Shown here: positions 48,856 to 60,932 of the stretch, piece by piece
How positions within the stretch are numbered: the first letter of the stretch is position 1
Layout of the letters: every line of letters begins with the position of its first letter
Source of the DNA: Chrysopilus asiliformis
Lineage: Eukaryota > Arthropoda > Insecta > Diptera > Rhagionidae
Assembly: GCA_964034945.1 (NCBI GenBank)
Contig: OZ035962.1
Location: 89,816,650 to 89,880,649 of the forward strand
Length of the DNA: 64,000 nucleotides
Direction: 5' to 3'
Notes under the pieces: model-generated
Told to the model about the DNA's origin: nothing
Seen by the model: the letters and a program-made list of their open reading frames with translations, nothing else
Database searches by the model: none
Made by a program: the position numbers and the translations under genes

Positions 48856-48931
48856 GTATTTCTCCGAAACAAAAAGTTTATTCAAAACGGTGAATTCTTA
48901 TTATAATTTTCAATGGTTTGTGTATTTCCAG
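48856..48931 (+). other. possible short 3' intron of the lipase gene
   Basis: A GGAG/GTATTT donor and a TGTATTTCCAG acceptor bound 76 bases, a usual size for insect short introns. If used it lies just past the TGA at 48832. It would join a second open frame (from 48789) to a further 34-codon stretch ending at TAA near 49037. Confidence 0.4.
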
Positions 48932-49609
48932 AGAACAGCAAAATCTCCTCCCGGTCATCAGATCTTCATTCCTTTTCGCTTGACGGAGTTCCAGACAGAT
49001 TTAGTTGCGGTTCATCGAACCAACGTTTTATAATTTAATTTCTTCAGTGATTTTTTTCTTCTTTATTTGAATTTTATTCTATTTCTTCACATTTTTTTTT
49101 GTTAATCTTAAATTATTTGTTAATATTTATTAAAGTTGAAATTATTGTTGTCTGATTTGTTTGACTATGAACAGTTAGGTTGAATTATTGTTTAGAAGCA
49201 TGCATGCGTGACACTTTTATATGAAGAATTATTTGGATACCAGAGAATGGCGTCTCTATCCACTTTTTTCTATAATTCCAACTTTTATTTACCATTGCTA
49301 ATAATTGCCTGTCTATTTGAAGGCTGATGCTAATCAAAAATGTCCACAAACGCGATTATAACTTGCTATGGTTTGTTGGGAGCATTTAAATTTTGCGATT
49401 TCGAGTTATGAGAAATGATTTTCGGATGTTATATAATTTCCAAATATTTCAGATTTTTTTGCAATTTTCACGAAATTTATGGACCTTTAAATTTATGGAC
49501 GCACGCTTAGTAGCTATAGAGGAACGAGGAATTGTCTGATATTGAATTTCTTTCCATTGTCATTGATTCTAGCCGATGATATAATATCTTTAAAAGTTTT
49601 TATTTAGCT
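48932..49609. other. lipase 3' region
   Basis: ATTAAA near 49129 is a possible poly(A) signal. The rest has no recognised feature. Confidence 0.4.
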
Positions 49610-50071
49610 TGCGTTCGCATGTGTTTGTCTGTCAGGGTCAAATCTTGCAATCTAATTTTGAGCTACTCTCACTAATCCGTTTGACGTGAAATTTTGCACA
49701 AATACGTACGTCCGATGACAACACAATATTTTCACTACCTGTAAGGATAAGGGAAGGTCCTGTAAGGATAACGTGATCATCCTTTGCCCAAATTTTCCGG
49801 GAAAAATCTCATTTGGTGGTTTTTGGGGTCGCTGAATCCGATTCTTTTGTTAAGAAGTCTGTAAGGATATCGGGAAGATAAGGATATACATTTATTCGAA
49901 GTTTAAGCGTGGCGAAAGACATACGCCACTTTGGATTTTTAGTCATTATAGTCAAATTCAAAATGACTGAAATGGATAAAATTAAAAAAAAAACCCACTA
50001 AAAAGGGGAAAAAAATTTTAACATTGTGTATCAGAAATACAAGCAAGATAAAAGCATAAAAATTAAAATAC
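49610..50071. repeat. dispersed repeat, variant J (GGATAACG / TGTCAGGGTC type)
   Basis: GTTTGTCTGTCAGGGTCAAA, AAATACGTACGTCCGATGAC and TGTAAGGATAAGGGAAGGTC match in reverse at 59690-59870. In addition TGTATCAGAAATACAAGCAA begins a palindrome that a MITE interrupts at 50072. Confidence 0.6.
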
Positions 50072-50469
50072 AGTAGAGATTCGGTAATTCGAATCAATAG
50101 AAACCAGAGCTAATTCGAACCACGGAGATTTTCGAATTACTGGATCCTTTTTTATGGTGGACATTTTGTTTAATAAAACAGTCTTAAAATATACTTTCAA
50201 GTTAAAATTAAGTAACAATGTTCCTGCATTCAAAAAATTCAATTTTTTTACAGAAACTGGTAATTTTGACTTCAAAATTAATACCTGTTCAGTTAAGACA
50301 GTACATACGACCACGCAAATTTTGCTGGTAAATGCGTTAGTTATTGTATTCAAGCCATTTCCATGCTCGACAAGAAAAGTTCGAATTACAGAGACCAATG
50401 TATCAACCACAATTCGAATATACCCAATTGTTCGAATTACCGAGTGTTCGAATTACCGAGTCTCTACTG
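50072..50469. mobile_element. pogo/Tigger-type MITE (CAGTAGAGATTCGG ends)
   Basis: Ends CAGTAGAGATTCGGTAATTC..GAATTACCGAGTCTCTACTG, TA on both sides, 398 bp. ATTCGAATTAC-type motifs repeat near both ends. It sits in the middle of a palindrome that is uninterrupted at 59272-59350. Confidence 0.85.
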
Positions 50470-50543
50470 TATTTATCTCGCTTTTATTTCTGATACACTG
50501 CGCCCAAAAAATGTTTTTTGTTCCTTTTTAGTACATTTTTTAA

Positions 50544-50965
50544 CACGTTCGTGACATCGCGTACCACTGGTGGTACATGCACAGAGCTTCTATAGAACAG
50601 AGGTTAAAATCACACTGAGCGACAAAAATATGGCGTGAAATATGGGATTTTATCATTAGCTCGAAAGCTTTACGAAAGCTTTTTTCTGCTTGTGCTAATG
50701 ATAAAGTCCCATATTTCACGCCATATTTTTGTCGCTCAGTGTTGATTTTAACCTCTGTTCTATAGAAGCTCTGTGGTAAATGTACAGTTTTTTAAAACCG
50801 CGCGAGTAAATAGTGCGGTAGTTTTTTTGTGGACGTAAATTTTTATTTCTAAATTATCAAGAAGTACATCAGTGCGAAGTCGAAATCCACCCACCCACCA
50901 GTCCACCCGTGGTACACGATGCCCAAATGTAAAAAAAAGTTGAAAAAGCAAATGTCACGAACGTG
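50544..50965. mobile_element. piggyBac-type MITE
   Basis: Ends CACGTTCGTGACAT..ATGTCACGAACGTG are flanked by TTAA (50540-50543, 50966-50969), with GTACCACTGGTGGTAC just inside the left end. 422 bp, non-coding, with a palindrome inserted near the left end. Confidence 0.78.
50581..50774. repeat. near-perfect 194-bp palindrome inside the piggyBac-type MITE
   Basis: Arms of about 80 bases (ACAGAGCTTCTATAGAACAG..CTGTTCTATAGAAGCTCTGT) around a short AGCTTT-rich centre. It includes ATATGGCGTGAAATATGGGA and its complement. Probably a separate foldback insertion. Confidence 0.82.
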
Positions 50966-50969
50966 TTAA

Positions 50970-53141
50970 AAAAAAGCTTATTTGAACAATGTTTTCAATT
51001 TTTTTTTTACTTTTCCTATCGCATGTGAACGTGCGCCTAATATAGGCTAAATTTTCCTACGGGAAACCAACTACACCGTACACAAGTCGACGACTTTTAT
51101 TCCATTTTTCTGAGTGTAGTGACTATGAAAAACCGCCTGAAGATTATTAAAATAACACTTTGACTTTACAATAAGTTGATCGCATCCAAAACTTTATATT
51201 CGCCCTCCCATGTTTAAACAATTTAATGGTACATATTTTATTAGTTCTAAAAGCCTACCTACGAAATCTCCAGTGCCCAAAATAACAGATTGTTAAAGTA
51301 CGAAATAAAAACTCCTGTAATAACTTGACTCCCAAAGATAGGAAATAATACCTAAGGCCGATTTATTATTTTCCAACTCAAAGTCAAATTTTTATGAGTT
51401 ATGAGACCAAACTAAAGCCCCTAATCGTAATTTATTTTGGCATATGTTACGATTTTTCATTAAAAGATACTCCTTTTAGCTTCGCAGCATCTTTCCGGCT
51501 TCTAAACCTCTAGGCCTCTAGGCGACAGTGTCTAGAAAAACTAGACCGCCTACGATCACCACTCGGTTCGATACGATCATAGTTTTATGGCCATAATATT
51601 ATGGTCTGATCAGATTCTTGCCGGCCGCCATTTCAAATTGATCTTTTATTTTTTATGCAATTTACAGTCGATAGTTGTGCGTATTATCGTCTATTTACAA
51701 TGCAGAAATTTATGGTGATATGTAATGAGGATAAGGAGACTGACGCTGCAAATGCAATTACTTTTTTTCTTGTGGTCACATAAGTGTGCCAACGCAAATG
51801 TATGTGAAGATCGTTTGGTGAATTTTCTCGATCTCTCACCTTTTTGGCCATAAAAGTTTTTATTGTTTTGCGAAAATTCATTGATATAAATTTAAAATCA
51901 AAAGACTGCCTTATTATTCTTCTTTTCTTGCTGGAGACCATTTGATTTCAACAGATTTTTACAATCCAACATACATGACTCACGATCGTGCGATGATCGT
52001 CAGGTCATCTACGTTTGTAGTGGAACCGTTTTCTTACAATTTCTGCGATGTTGAAAGCCCCATATGGTTACCTTTTGTTGTTTTTCTGGAAAACTAATGC
52101 AGGTCGACGAATTGTTTTTTCTTGTGATGATTATCACGTAGGTGGACTACTGGCAGATCGAACGCGATTACCTACTTTGGTCACCGTTTGCCTATTCTAT
52201 GGTGTCATCTAAGCGGCGATATACCATTTGGTTTGGCTTGGCTTCAAAATGGTTACGAATTTTGTGCTGATATTTTTGTTTTTTCGGTATTTTTTATACC
52301 CATTTTGTCCATTGGCCGTAGCTTAAGCCTTCCGTTGTGTATGTTTTTTTTTTCTTCTCGATTGTTTTACCATTTTAAGATTTCGGCTTCAACTGCACTT
52401 TGCGGTGTTATGATCTTTTAAAAAAACCGCCATTTAAAAAAATCAACGTACCTACGTGAAATCTTTAAAAACATGACTGCATATACTTTTTGAAAATATG
52501 TAAGTAACTTTTCAGATTGTGCACAAAGTTTCACAGTCGATCGGTTTTTTCGATCACCATTTCTGGGTCTTTGGGAGATTTTCATTCAATTAAGTATTCG
52601 TTGAGCATTTGTGATTTTATTGATTTCTTGGAATAATCTCAAAATGCTGTTGTTTTGGTGCTAAGCAAAAGCGACATAAAGCGAGACACATGAATGCCAT
52701 ATATGCAAACTTGCAAACCTGTAAACTTGTATGAAAGTTGTTAGTAAAATCCACACCATTTTCGAATATACAGGAGACGTTTTACCTGTGCAGATTTTTG
52801 ATGTTTACTTCATTTGTAATTAAAAAAACGAAACTTTAAGAGTTGTCGGTTTCTACTGCTAACATGTTTCAAAAGTTACGTAAAAATGTCGGCGTATTTA
52901 TTTTCAATGAGTAATTAACAGACATTTGAAATGAATTTGTAAAAATCTCTCTGTTTAAAAAACTGCATTCTGTTTCAGGTGAACCAGATATGAGTCATGG
53001 ACCATAAAAGATTATACCATTTTTTCACACGTCTGAATCAATGTTTTTTTTAAATAAAAAAAATTAGATTTATTTGCTATTTTATAAACATCTTTTCCGA
53101 TTTGAATTCTGATGTGATTTTGTTAATTCCGTTTATTTTCT
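50970..53141. other. no gene seen
   Basis: A short foldback TATGGCCATAATATTATGG lies near 51587. Open frames here are short and unlike known proteins. Confidence 0.45.
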
Positions 53142-53304
53142 GTGTTTATTACCCCCGACGGAACGGAGAGGGTATATTCGTTTGGGGTGAGAGTTTGTTT
53201 GTTTGTTAGTCCTTCCCTTATAACTTTTGATCCGATTTTCGGAATGTCATACGGCTGGATATTATGGGAGGGAGGTTTCAGTGGCGTTCCTTCTCACTTT
53301 AAAC

Positions 53305-54067
53305 CAGTGTTGTGCCGCGTAGTGCCGCGTAGTCGACGTGATGTAGACTACACCATTGTCTACGCGTAGACTATTACTGTAGACAATGGTCTATTCTCTA
53401 CGCGTAGACAATGTAGGCAATCAATAAAATAAAGGATAGCTGATTTAGTTTTAAAATCTGATTTTCTTCAATTAATTTTAACATAATAAAGCACAATTTT
53501 CAAGAAGCAATCGCCAAATGCTGTAATGGAGAACTTCGGAGCATACTTTAGTGGCAATTCTAATTCTTTTCATGCAATCCAAGCGATTTTTTTTAATTTT
53601 TGCAATTGAAATCACATTGAATTCAAAAATCTTTTTGCTTTACACATTTTTTTATATAACGAACCGTTTATTTAAAAAACTGATTCATTTGTATGGGATG
53701 GCTTTGCTCATTTAAGAACATATGTTTAATTTTTTCGAAAAACACGTTTGTTTCTAGTCTTTAGCTTAATTCAGTTGAGAGTTGTCGTATTTACAGATAG
53801 ACGGAAATCTATACGGAAGTAATTCAAATCAAATAATATATGTTCAAATCAAATAATATATAGACCTATCAAAGGTCAGTCGATCTCGTCTTTGACAATA
53901 TATGACTCACTAATGACTTTGTTTTGACATAGAAAGTCTACATTGTCTACGCAAAGTCGACATTGTCTATGCCAATCTCTACATTGTCTACCCCAAATCG
54001 ATTGTCTACGCTATTGTCTACAATAAAGTGTAGACAATTAAAGTCTACGCGTAGAGAAACGACACTG
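53305..54067. mobile_element. hAT-type MITE, copy 2 (opposite orientation)
   Basis: Same family as 4694-5519, turned around, 763 bp, with the same GTAGACAATG subterminal motifs. The target duplication is CTTTAAAC (53297-53304) and CTTTAAAT (54068-54075), 7 of 8 identical. It sits in a repeat that begins near 53142 with CCCCCGACGGAACGGAGAGG. Confidence 0.86.
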
Positions 54068-54255
54068 CTTTAAATCAGGGCTGTGGAGTCGGAGTTGCAG
54101 TCGGGACTTTGTTGCTTTCGAAGTCGGTCAATTTTCACAAAAGAGTTTAACGCTCGGAGTTGGAGAACCGGCTATTTTACTTCCATTGGTCACTCTATAG
54201 TTTATCATCATTCTAGTGTAGGTCAAACCACAATATTTTGCTACCAAAAACAATA

Positions 54256-54699
54256 GGGATATTCACTCTTTATCGTAGTTGATCGTAAACTCGTAGAATC
54301 GTAAATAAAGTCGTAGTTTTTTGACAGTTCTCCATACAAATTTTTTTACGACGAAAACTACAATCTACCACACGCGAAGGTATGGTAAAATAGTAGTTTT
54401 TGTCGTACTTCTAATAAAGTGAGGTTAAGGCATGTTTTGTCACATGTCAACTTGGTGCCAACTCTAAAATGGACATTGGAAAAGCAAGTAAATTAAAGTA
54501 TTTATAGGATTTAGTATAAATTAAGAGTTAAAAACTGCTTTAAACAATTTAGGTAAAGAAAATAAATAAAAGAGTCAAAAATTTACGACAAAACCCACAA
54601 CCTCTAGTAAAGCGCTGCTCACGCTTTGTTGTACTTTTCCATCGTAGATTTACATTACAATCTACGATTTTACTATCTACGATAAAGAGTGAATTGCCC
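54256..54699. mobile_element. MITE with GGGATATTCACTC ends
   Basis: GGGATATTCACTCTTTATCG at the left answers CGATAAAGAGTGAATTGCCC at the right. TCGTAGA / TCTACGA motifs recur on both sides. The target duplication is unclear. Confidence 0.6.
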
Positions 54700-54977
54700 G
54701 AATGTTTAATTTGAGGTGATTTAATGATTGGAAATAATGAAAGATATGTTTTAATGCATAAAAATTTATCCTTTTCCTTTCCCACTTTAAACCTCCTATC
54801 CTTATGGGCTTCCGCAGATACACACCCCCTCCCAGTCTTAATTTTGAAAAAAAAATCTTTTTATATTCCTTGAATAAAGGTAAAATTACAGTGAAAGCGT
54901 CGAGTGCTGCGTCGCGTCAAAAGTTGAACATAATGCTCACAATGCTGTGTTAAAAAACGCGATGTAAAAACACATTA

Positions 54978-55344
54978 AGGTAGAACCTGAATCGTACGTC
55001 GATGCGTCCGTCATGCGTCCGTCCGGTTGACAGTTCGATGCGGTGACAGTTGGGTACGGCAACGAATCTGGAGTTCATTCATTGTTTTGCACTTCTTCTA
55101 TTAGTTTATCGTCGAAACAATTACTTTCAATTTGTTCCATACTTAAATTGCTTAAATCGTAAACAAACTTTTTTGCGAAATGACATTTCCGTGCGTTGCC
55201 GCATGTAAAAGTAGAAATTCGACCTACTCTATGCGGTTGCCGCATCGGAAAACGTATTATTAGGGGAGTACTCATAGCGGCCCGTTGATTTTACTCGAAC
55301 TGTCAACGTGACGGACGCATCGACGTACGATTCAGGTTCTAGCT
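54978..55344. mobile_element. TTA-flanked MITE with AGGTAGAACCTGAATCG ends
   Basis: Ends AGGTAGAACCTGAATCGTAC..GTACGATTCAGGTTCTAGCT, 367 bp, with TTA on both sides (54975-54977, 55345-55347). Inverted arms are about 38 bases. The interior holds a short plus-strand frame MTFPCVAACKSRNS (from about 55179). Confidence 0.78.
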
Positions 55345-55347
55345 TTA

Positions 55348-56439
55348 TAAAAAATATCGGATGTGAACAGCACATGACTTTCTTATCCAAAATCTACGTT
55401 GTGGAAACATGAATTTTTATTTTACAAAATCTGAAATATCTCGATAACGGTAAAAGATATCGATTTACGGTAAAAGATAAAATGTAGAGAATTTTAATAC
55501 CTTTAATTCTGCGGTTATCTGTTGTTTCGAAAAATAGTTTGATTGCAGGCAATTGTTTTAATTTTTAATGATAATATTTCGATAACGGTGAAAGATATCG
55601 AATAACTGTAGAAGATAAAATTGTGGAAAACATTATTCTCTCATATATTTTTTTTCCAAATACCCATTATTTTTCGAGATAATCGTAAAAAATTGATTTT
55701 TTTAAAATAACGGTACATTTTGGTAACGGCTTGACATACGAAGTTCTAGTAAAATACAAAGATGTAAAAAATTTGATTGTAGAAGATACAAAGATGTAGA
55801 AGATATATAAGATTACTGAAGAACGCGTAGTTTAGGAGTAAACAATAAAAAAACGAAATTGCGATTTTTAAAATTGAAAAAAACTTTTATTAAAAATATT
55901 TACTAAAAAGGAGAAAACCATATTTCGGGCGCTCAATTGCCTGAAGCATTTTTCCATATTCAGAACACGCATAAATTTTACGACGTGAAAAACCACAAAA
56001 CAAATTGCTAAACAAAATTTTTAATAATAATTGCTCATGAAATTGCCCACGCAACTTTAGAAAACCTACACCCATCAAGATTAACACGATTATTCTATTC
56101 TTTTTTCACGGCTAAAATGCGACGAGTGATGATCAGTTTTCGAAAGTGAAATATCACATGAAAATGATAATTAAAAATTATGTTACAGCAACGAAAGATT
56201 ACACTTTTAGAATATGAGTATAGAGAAATTAAATGCACCCACAACGTTTTTTTTTCGAGTTACCGGTTTTATTTTGACTTTGGCGGGTGTGAAGATCAAA
56301 TTTGAAGTTTTGAATTTTCGTAGACAGGATTGTGCATCTTTTAGACATCGTCAGTCCCTTTTAGCACAGATCTTAGATTAAAAAGCAAAATAAATTATTT
56401 CTAGGGTTAACAACTAATTATTGAATAATTATATATTAA
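55348..56439. other. repeat debris
   Basis: 55355-55475 matches 8355-8530 in reverse; GATAACGGTGAAAGATATCG recurs at 55581. No gene seen. Confidence 0.45.
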
Positions 56440-57310
56440 AATATTTTATTTAGCTTGCTTTATTGTCTGTTTGTTTGTCTGTCAGGTTCAATTCTTGTAA
56501 TCTAAACACTCGCCCGATTGAGAACACATACGTAACTCCGATGACAATGTAATATGTGTGTATGGATTAGTGAAAAAACGTAGGAAAAGCAAGAATTGGC
56601 AAGCAGCAATTGTCAAATAATTTATAAGAGGGCAGACAAAATTTTAACGAAAAAAATCCATTTGTGTGGGACAGGGAGGAAGGGGGGGGGGGGGGGGGGG
56701 GGGAGATTGTTTCGATTGGATTTTGATTTATGAAAAGGTTATAAAATTGATATTTTAAACACATTTCATCTTCATAAATAGTTCTATGCGATGCCCGTTT
56801 TTGGAGAAAATAGAAAAAAAGTATTCTATTTCTATGGGGGAGGTGATAAGGAGTGATTCAACTGGATTCTGATTTATAAATAAGTTATGTAAAATTATAT
56901 TCGGAACATATTTTACCTTTACAAATTTTTCAACACGACTAACCATTTTCGAGAATATCGTAAAAAAACTGTCTCATTTATATGGGGGAGGGGGGATGAA
57001 ATGGTCCGATTTTGCCCGTTCAATAACTTAGTATTGCCATTTACGAAAAACGCAACTATACAAAATTTCAAGTCTTTCTAGCTTAATTCTGACAGACCGA
57101 CAGACAAACGGACGGACGAACGAACCGACAGACGGACATATAGACAGGCGGGTAGACAGATAGACTGATAGACAGACAAACGGGCCGACAAACGGACGGA
57201 CAAACGAACCGACAGACGGGCAGACATACAGACGGGCAGACAGACAGACGAATAGACAGACGGACAGACAAACGGACGGACAAACGAACAGACAGACTGA
57301 CATACAGAGC
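56440..57310. repeat. GTCY-class dispersed repeat, copy G, with (GGAC)n tract and G22
   Basis: Modules ACTAACCATTTTCGAGAATA and GAAATGGTCCGATTTTGCCC, then a 200-base GACAGACGGAC tract at 57093-57300. A run of 22 G occupies 56682-56703. Minus-strand open frames here are repeat artefacts. Confidence 0.7.
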
Positions 57311-57496
57311 GGAAATCTAACTTGATTTGACTTGATTTTCATAGGCAAAACATTATAAAATTTTCGGTTAAGCAGCCACGTACCATCGAGAGTGAATAAA
57401 TTTAACACCCAGTTTAGCTTTTTTAACTTAGGTTTAAATTGTATATTAATAATCTAAACTCCGACTTTGCTTGAGCTGCTTTTAAACTTTATTTAA

Positions 57497-57747
57497 AGCT
57501 CGATCCAGACTACACGATGTACGGGGTACGAGATACGAGGTTTTTGGTTTCCTCGTACATGGAACTGCATCCACACTGCACAGGGTTTTGCTCATTCGTG
57601 TACGCGGTTACCACGTACGAGGATAATCAAACAGCTTCTGATTTTACTCACTAGGTGAAACCATGTGCAAATTTCCCATCCAAACACTCGATGTTCGGGG
57701 TACGTGCCAACCTCGTACCCCGTACATCGTGTAGTCTGGATCGAGCT
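57497..57747. mobile_element. TAA-flanked MITE with AGCTCGATCCAGACTAC ends
   Basis: Ends AGCTCGATCCAGACTACACG..CGTGTAGTCTGGATCGAGCT, 251 bp, TAA on both sides (57494-57496, 57748-57750). Several TACGAGG / CCTCGTA motifs inside. Confidence 0.85.
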
Positions 57748-57750
57748 TAA

Positions 57751-59271
57751 CAAAGATCTATTAAAATAGGTCCAATTTTTAACATCGTTGACATTTTAAC
57801 TAATTTTCCCTAACGATATTTGACTTCTGAAGTTTCCTAACATTTGCATATAGAAATCGTTTAAGCGTGATTATCTTAAAAGGTGTGTGTGATTCATCAT
57901 AGAAATTAAAGAAACGAAAAAAAAATGTTAGAAGACGCTAACAAGCATTAAAATCCAAATGAAGATCCATCCTGATGTTGAGTGGGTTGCCGGATTGACA
58001 AGAAACCACCTCCAGACTTTTTCCTGCAGACTTTGAAAAATTTCCCATTGTATTTATTTGGGGCTTGTTTGGATTTTTTTTAACTAATTGTTTTTCAGTA
58101 TTAGTTTCTTTTAAATGTCTTATTGTTTATTTGAATTATAAGAACGATTGAGAGAGAAAAAAATTGGGATGGAAGCATTAATAATTCATAAGTAGATATG
58201 ACATTTTTCTGTGACAATTCCACAATCGCATTACGCAATTTTAAAAATGGCTTTCACCTTTTAGCATTGGTTTTTTTTAAGATTTCAGTCCGTCCAATGA
58301 CTTTTTGATAAACTGATATACATTTCGAATATTAGTTTTAAAAAGTTTTATAACAAAAAATTTAACAAAGTTCTGTGAATTTCGGTTCAATAAAATGAAT
58401 TTCGATTTTGGTGATTGGATTAGACGTTGTCGATTCCTAATCGGGGTACACCGGCCACCCACATTATTGCCAGGTGATAACTTCGATATCTGTTAAAATT
58501 TTAGTTGTACCTGCCATAAATGATAGTTGCAAATGTTGTCATTACTTTATTGAGTTTGGGATCTTAACCCCATAAATTATTCGATTTAAAACAGTTTTTT
58601 TGACATTCAACTTGACCGAAGCGTTGTAGATTCAATGACCGAGGACTATGAAAATTTGAAAAAAAAATTGTCCAAAATTGTCTTGTTTGAATTATGGATG
58701 GTGCGAAATTTCAAAAAGTCACTTCTTTTTTAGCAAAATAAATGGAAAAATTGTTTTTGTAACTTTTTTATGAAAGATTTCGCTTGTTTCATGGAAACAC
58801 TACACTCTTGCCGAATGCAGGCGAACAAAATTTTGGTAAAGAAGCAAACCAACAGTTTTTTGAGCATGGTTCGGTTTTGGTTCAAGGGTTAGTTGGATTT
58901 CTGGTTTTTGGTTTTAATGTTGGTTCCTAAAATTTCAAAATTTGGTCCTGGTTTTGGTTTCTTAAATGACAAAAATTTGATTTTGGCTCTGGTTTTGGTT
59001 CACTGAGTTTTTAATAGTTTAGTAGTGTTTGTTCTACTAGACTGGTAGAGTAAAGACTGGTAGAGGACTGGTGGAATATTTTATGGCATAAAGAAGTGCT
59101 AGACTCTAAATCTGGTCGAAAATATAAAATAGTATGAAGTTTTTGATCTTAAAAACTCAAATTTGAACCGATCGGAACCACTAAAAACTTTTTTTATTTT
59201 TTGTTTTAAAAAGTGGTCTGGTTTTGTTTAAAAACTGGTTTGGTTTTAGTTAAGAATAATTTTTGGGGCAC
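57751..59271. other. no gene seen
   Basis: 58850-59250 is low-complexity TTTTGGTTC / GGTTTTGGTT sequence. Confidence 0.45.
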
Positions 59272-59870
59272 TGTGTATCATAGATAAAAGCGAGATAAAT
59301 ATTTATTTTATTTTTTATGCCCTTATCTAGCTCTTATTTCTGATACACAGAGCCCAAAACATTTTTTTTCCTCTTTAGTGCATTTTTTAAAATAAAAGCT
59401 CTAATTTTTTTAATTTTTTTTTTTACTTTATTTAAAATGAAAAAAAAATATAACATTATCCTAACAGGGCTCGGATATCCTTACAGACTTCTTAATGCCA
59501 GAATAAGATTCCCTGGACCCAAAAAACCCCAGATGAGATGTTTCCCGAAAAATTCGAGGAAAAGGATAAATACGTTATCCTGACTCCGTTATCGTTACAG
59601 ACTTTTTGAGTCCAGAATCAGACTCAGCGACCCCAAAAATTCCCAGGTGAGATTTTTCCGGAAAATTTGGGGAAAAGGATAACCTCGTTGTCCTTACAGG
59701 ACCTTTCCTTATCCTTACAAGGACGAAGTAGTGAAAATATTGTATTGTCATAGGACTTACGTATGTGTGCAACATTTCAAGTTAATCGGAAGAGTGGGTT
59801 GAAATTTCGATTGCAAGATTTGAATTTGGCAAACGGACAAACAAACACGAAGGCAAGCTAAATAAAAGCT
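59272..59870. repeat. dispersed repeat, variant K (mate of 49610-50071)
   Basis: Carries the uninterrupted palindrome GTGTATCATAGATAAAAGCG..AGCTCTTATTTCTGATACAC (59272-59350), three CCTTATCC/GGATAACG modules, and the end AAGATTTGAATTTGGC with ACAAACACGAAGGCAAGC. Confidence 0.55.
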
Positions 59871-59995
59871 TTTTAAAAAAATATTTACGCAGTCAGTTCT
59901 CTCTGCTTTTAGGGAAATCAGATCAAGTGTCTCAACTTTCCGCGATTCAAGTATAAACACGGCTTGTATCTTGAGCCACCGCGGCCTGTATCTTC

Positions 59996-60282
59996 GGCCT
60001 ATGTTACACACGGCAACTTTAAGCGGCGACTTTTCTTAAGTATAGGCGCGAGAAGTGAGGGAAGCGGTGGCTAATGTCGCCAGTTCCGAAAGTAGAAACA
60101 AGGCGACAAAATACGCACACAAGCACAAAATCACAAAGAACGGGTTCGTTCTTCACACAACTTCACACATACATGACTGTGTAATATACAGAAGTCTCCG
60201 GCAACTTGTCTCCGGGTGTAGCACAAACGAGCAACTTTTTGTATTTTGTATCGGTTTAAAGTTGCCGTGTGTAACATAGGCC
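59996..60282. mobile_element. MITE with GGCCTATGTTACACACGG ends
   Basis: Ends GGCCTATGTTACACACGGCA..TGCCGTGTGTAACATAGGCC, 287 bp; AACTTTAA/TTAAAGTT continues the arms. No clear target duplication. Confidence 0.72.
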
Positions 60283-60930
60283 TTAGACAATCACAAAAAT
60301 ATAACAAAAATGTTACGGTTTATCCTTAATGGCACCCGAAACAAGGTACAATCGGTTCTTGGAGCCCTTCCCTTATGGTTTGGTTTTGGTTTACTCAAGT
60401 TTCAATGGTTAATTGTTTTTCAAAATACCTGTTTCTCTCTTTGAATTTTGGTAAGCACTCTTTATGTTGCGCAGTATTCGGAAATCCTTCGGCTTATCCT
60501 AAAGCTGCGCAGTTTTTTGGGATGCAGAGGCCTTCAAATATTGTAGCATGTAGGTGGCGCAATTTTTCGTCACTCTGGACAATAAAAGTATAGCCATATA
60601 TGATCCCAGCATTTATTGATGCTGCTGGGATGGGATCGTAAACCCAAAGATACAGATCGACTTTAGAAAACTAGAATAGGGACATTCGTTTTCAAGAAAA
60701 TGGAGTTTGCACTTTAAACTTCTGGCATTTTTAGTGCCCACGGTACCTTACTACAACTTTTTCACAAGTATGCTTTTTTCTTTTATTTTTTTCGAATTTT
60801 GTCTCATAAAATTTTTAATAAGAAAAATTTTTTTTTACTTATTTTAGCAAATTTTACTTATTTGAGCAAGACATTTATCAAAAGTTATGTTCCAATGTCA
60901 ATTCGAAAATAAAGTATGTACAATAAAATA
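60283..60930. other. no gene seen
   Basis: A short palindromic phrase ATCCCAGCATTTATTGATGC occurs at 60602; otherwise featureless. Confidence 0.4.
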
Positions 60931-60932
60931 TA

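Noticed and set aside
57028..57408. Minus-strand Cys/Ser/Val/Leu-rich frame
   Set aside because: Same artefact from the complementary GGAC tract.
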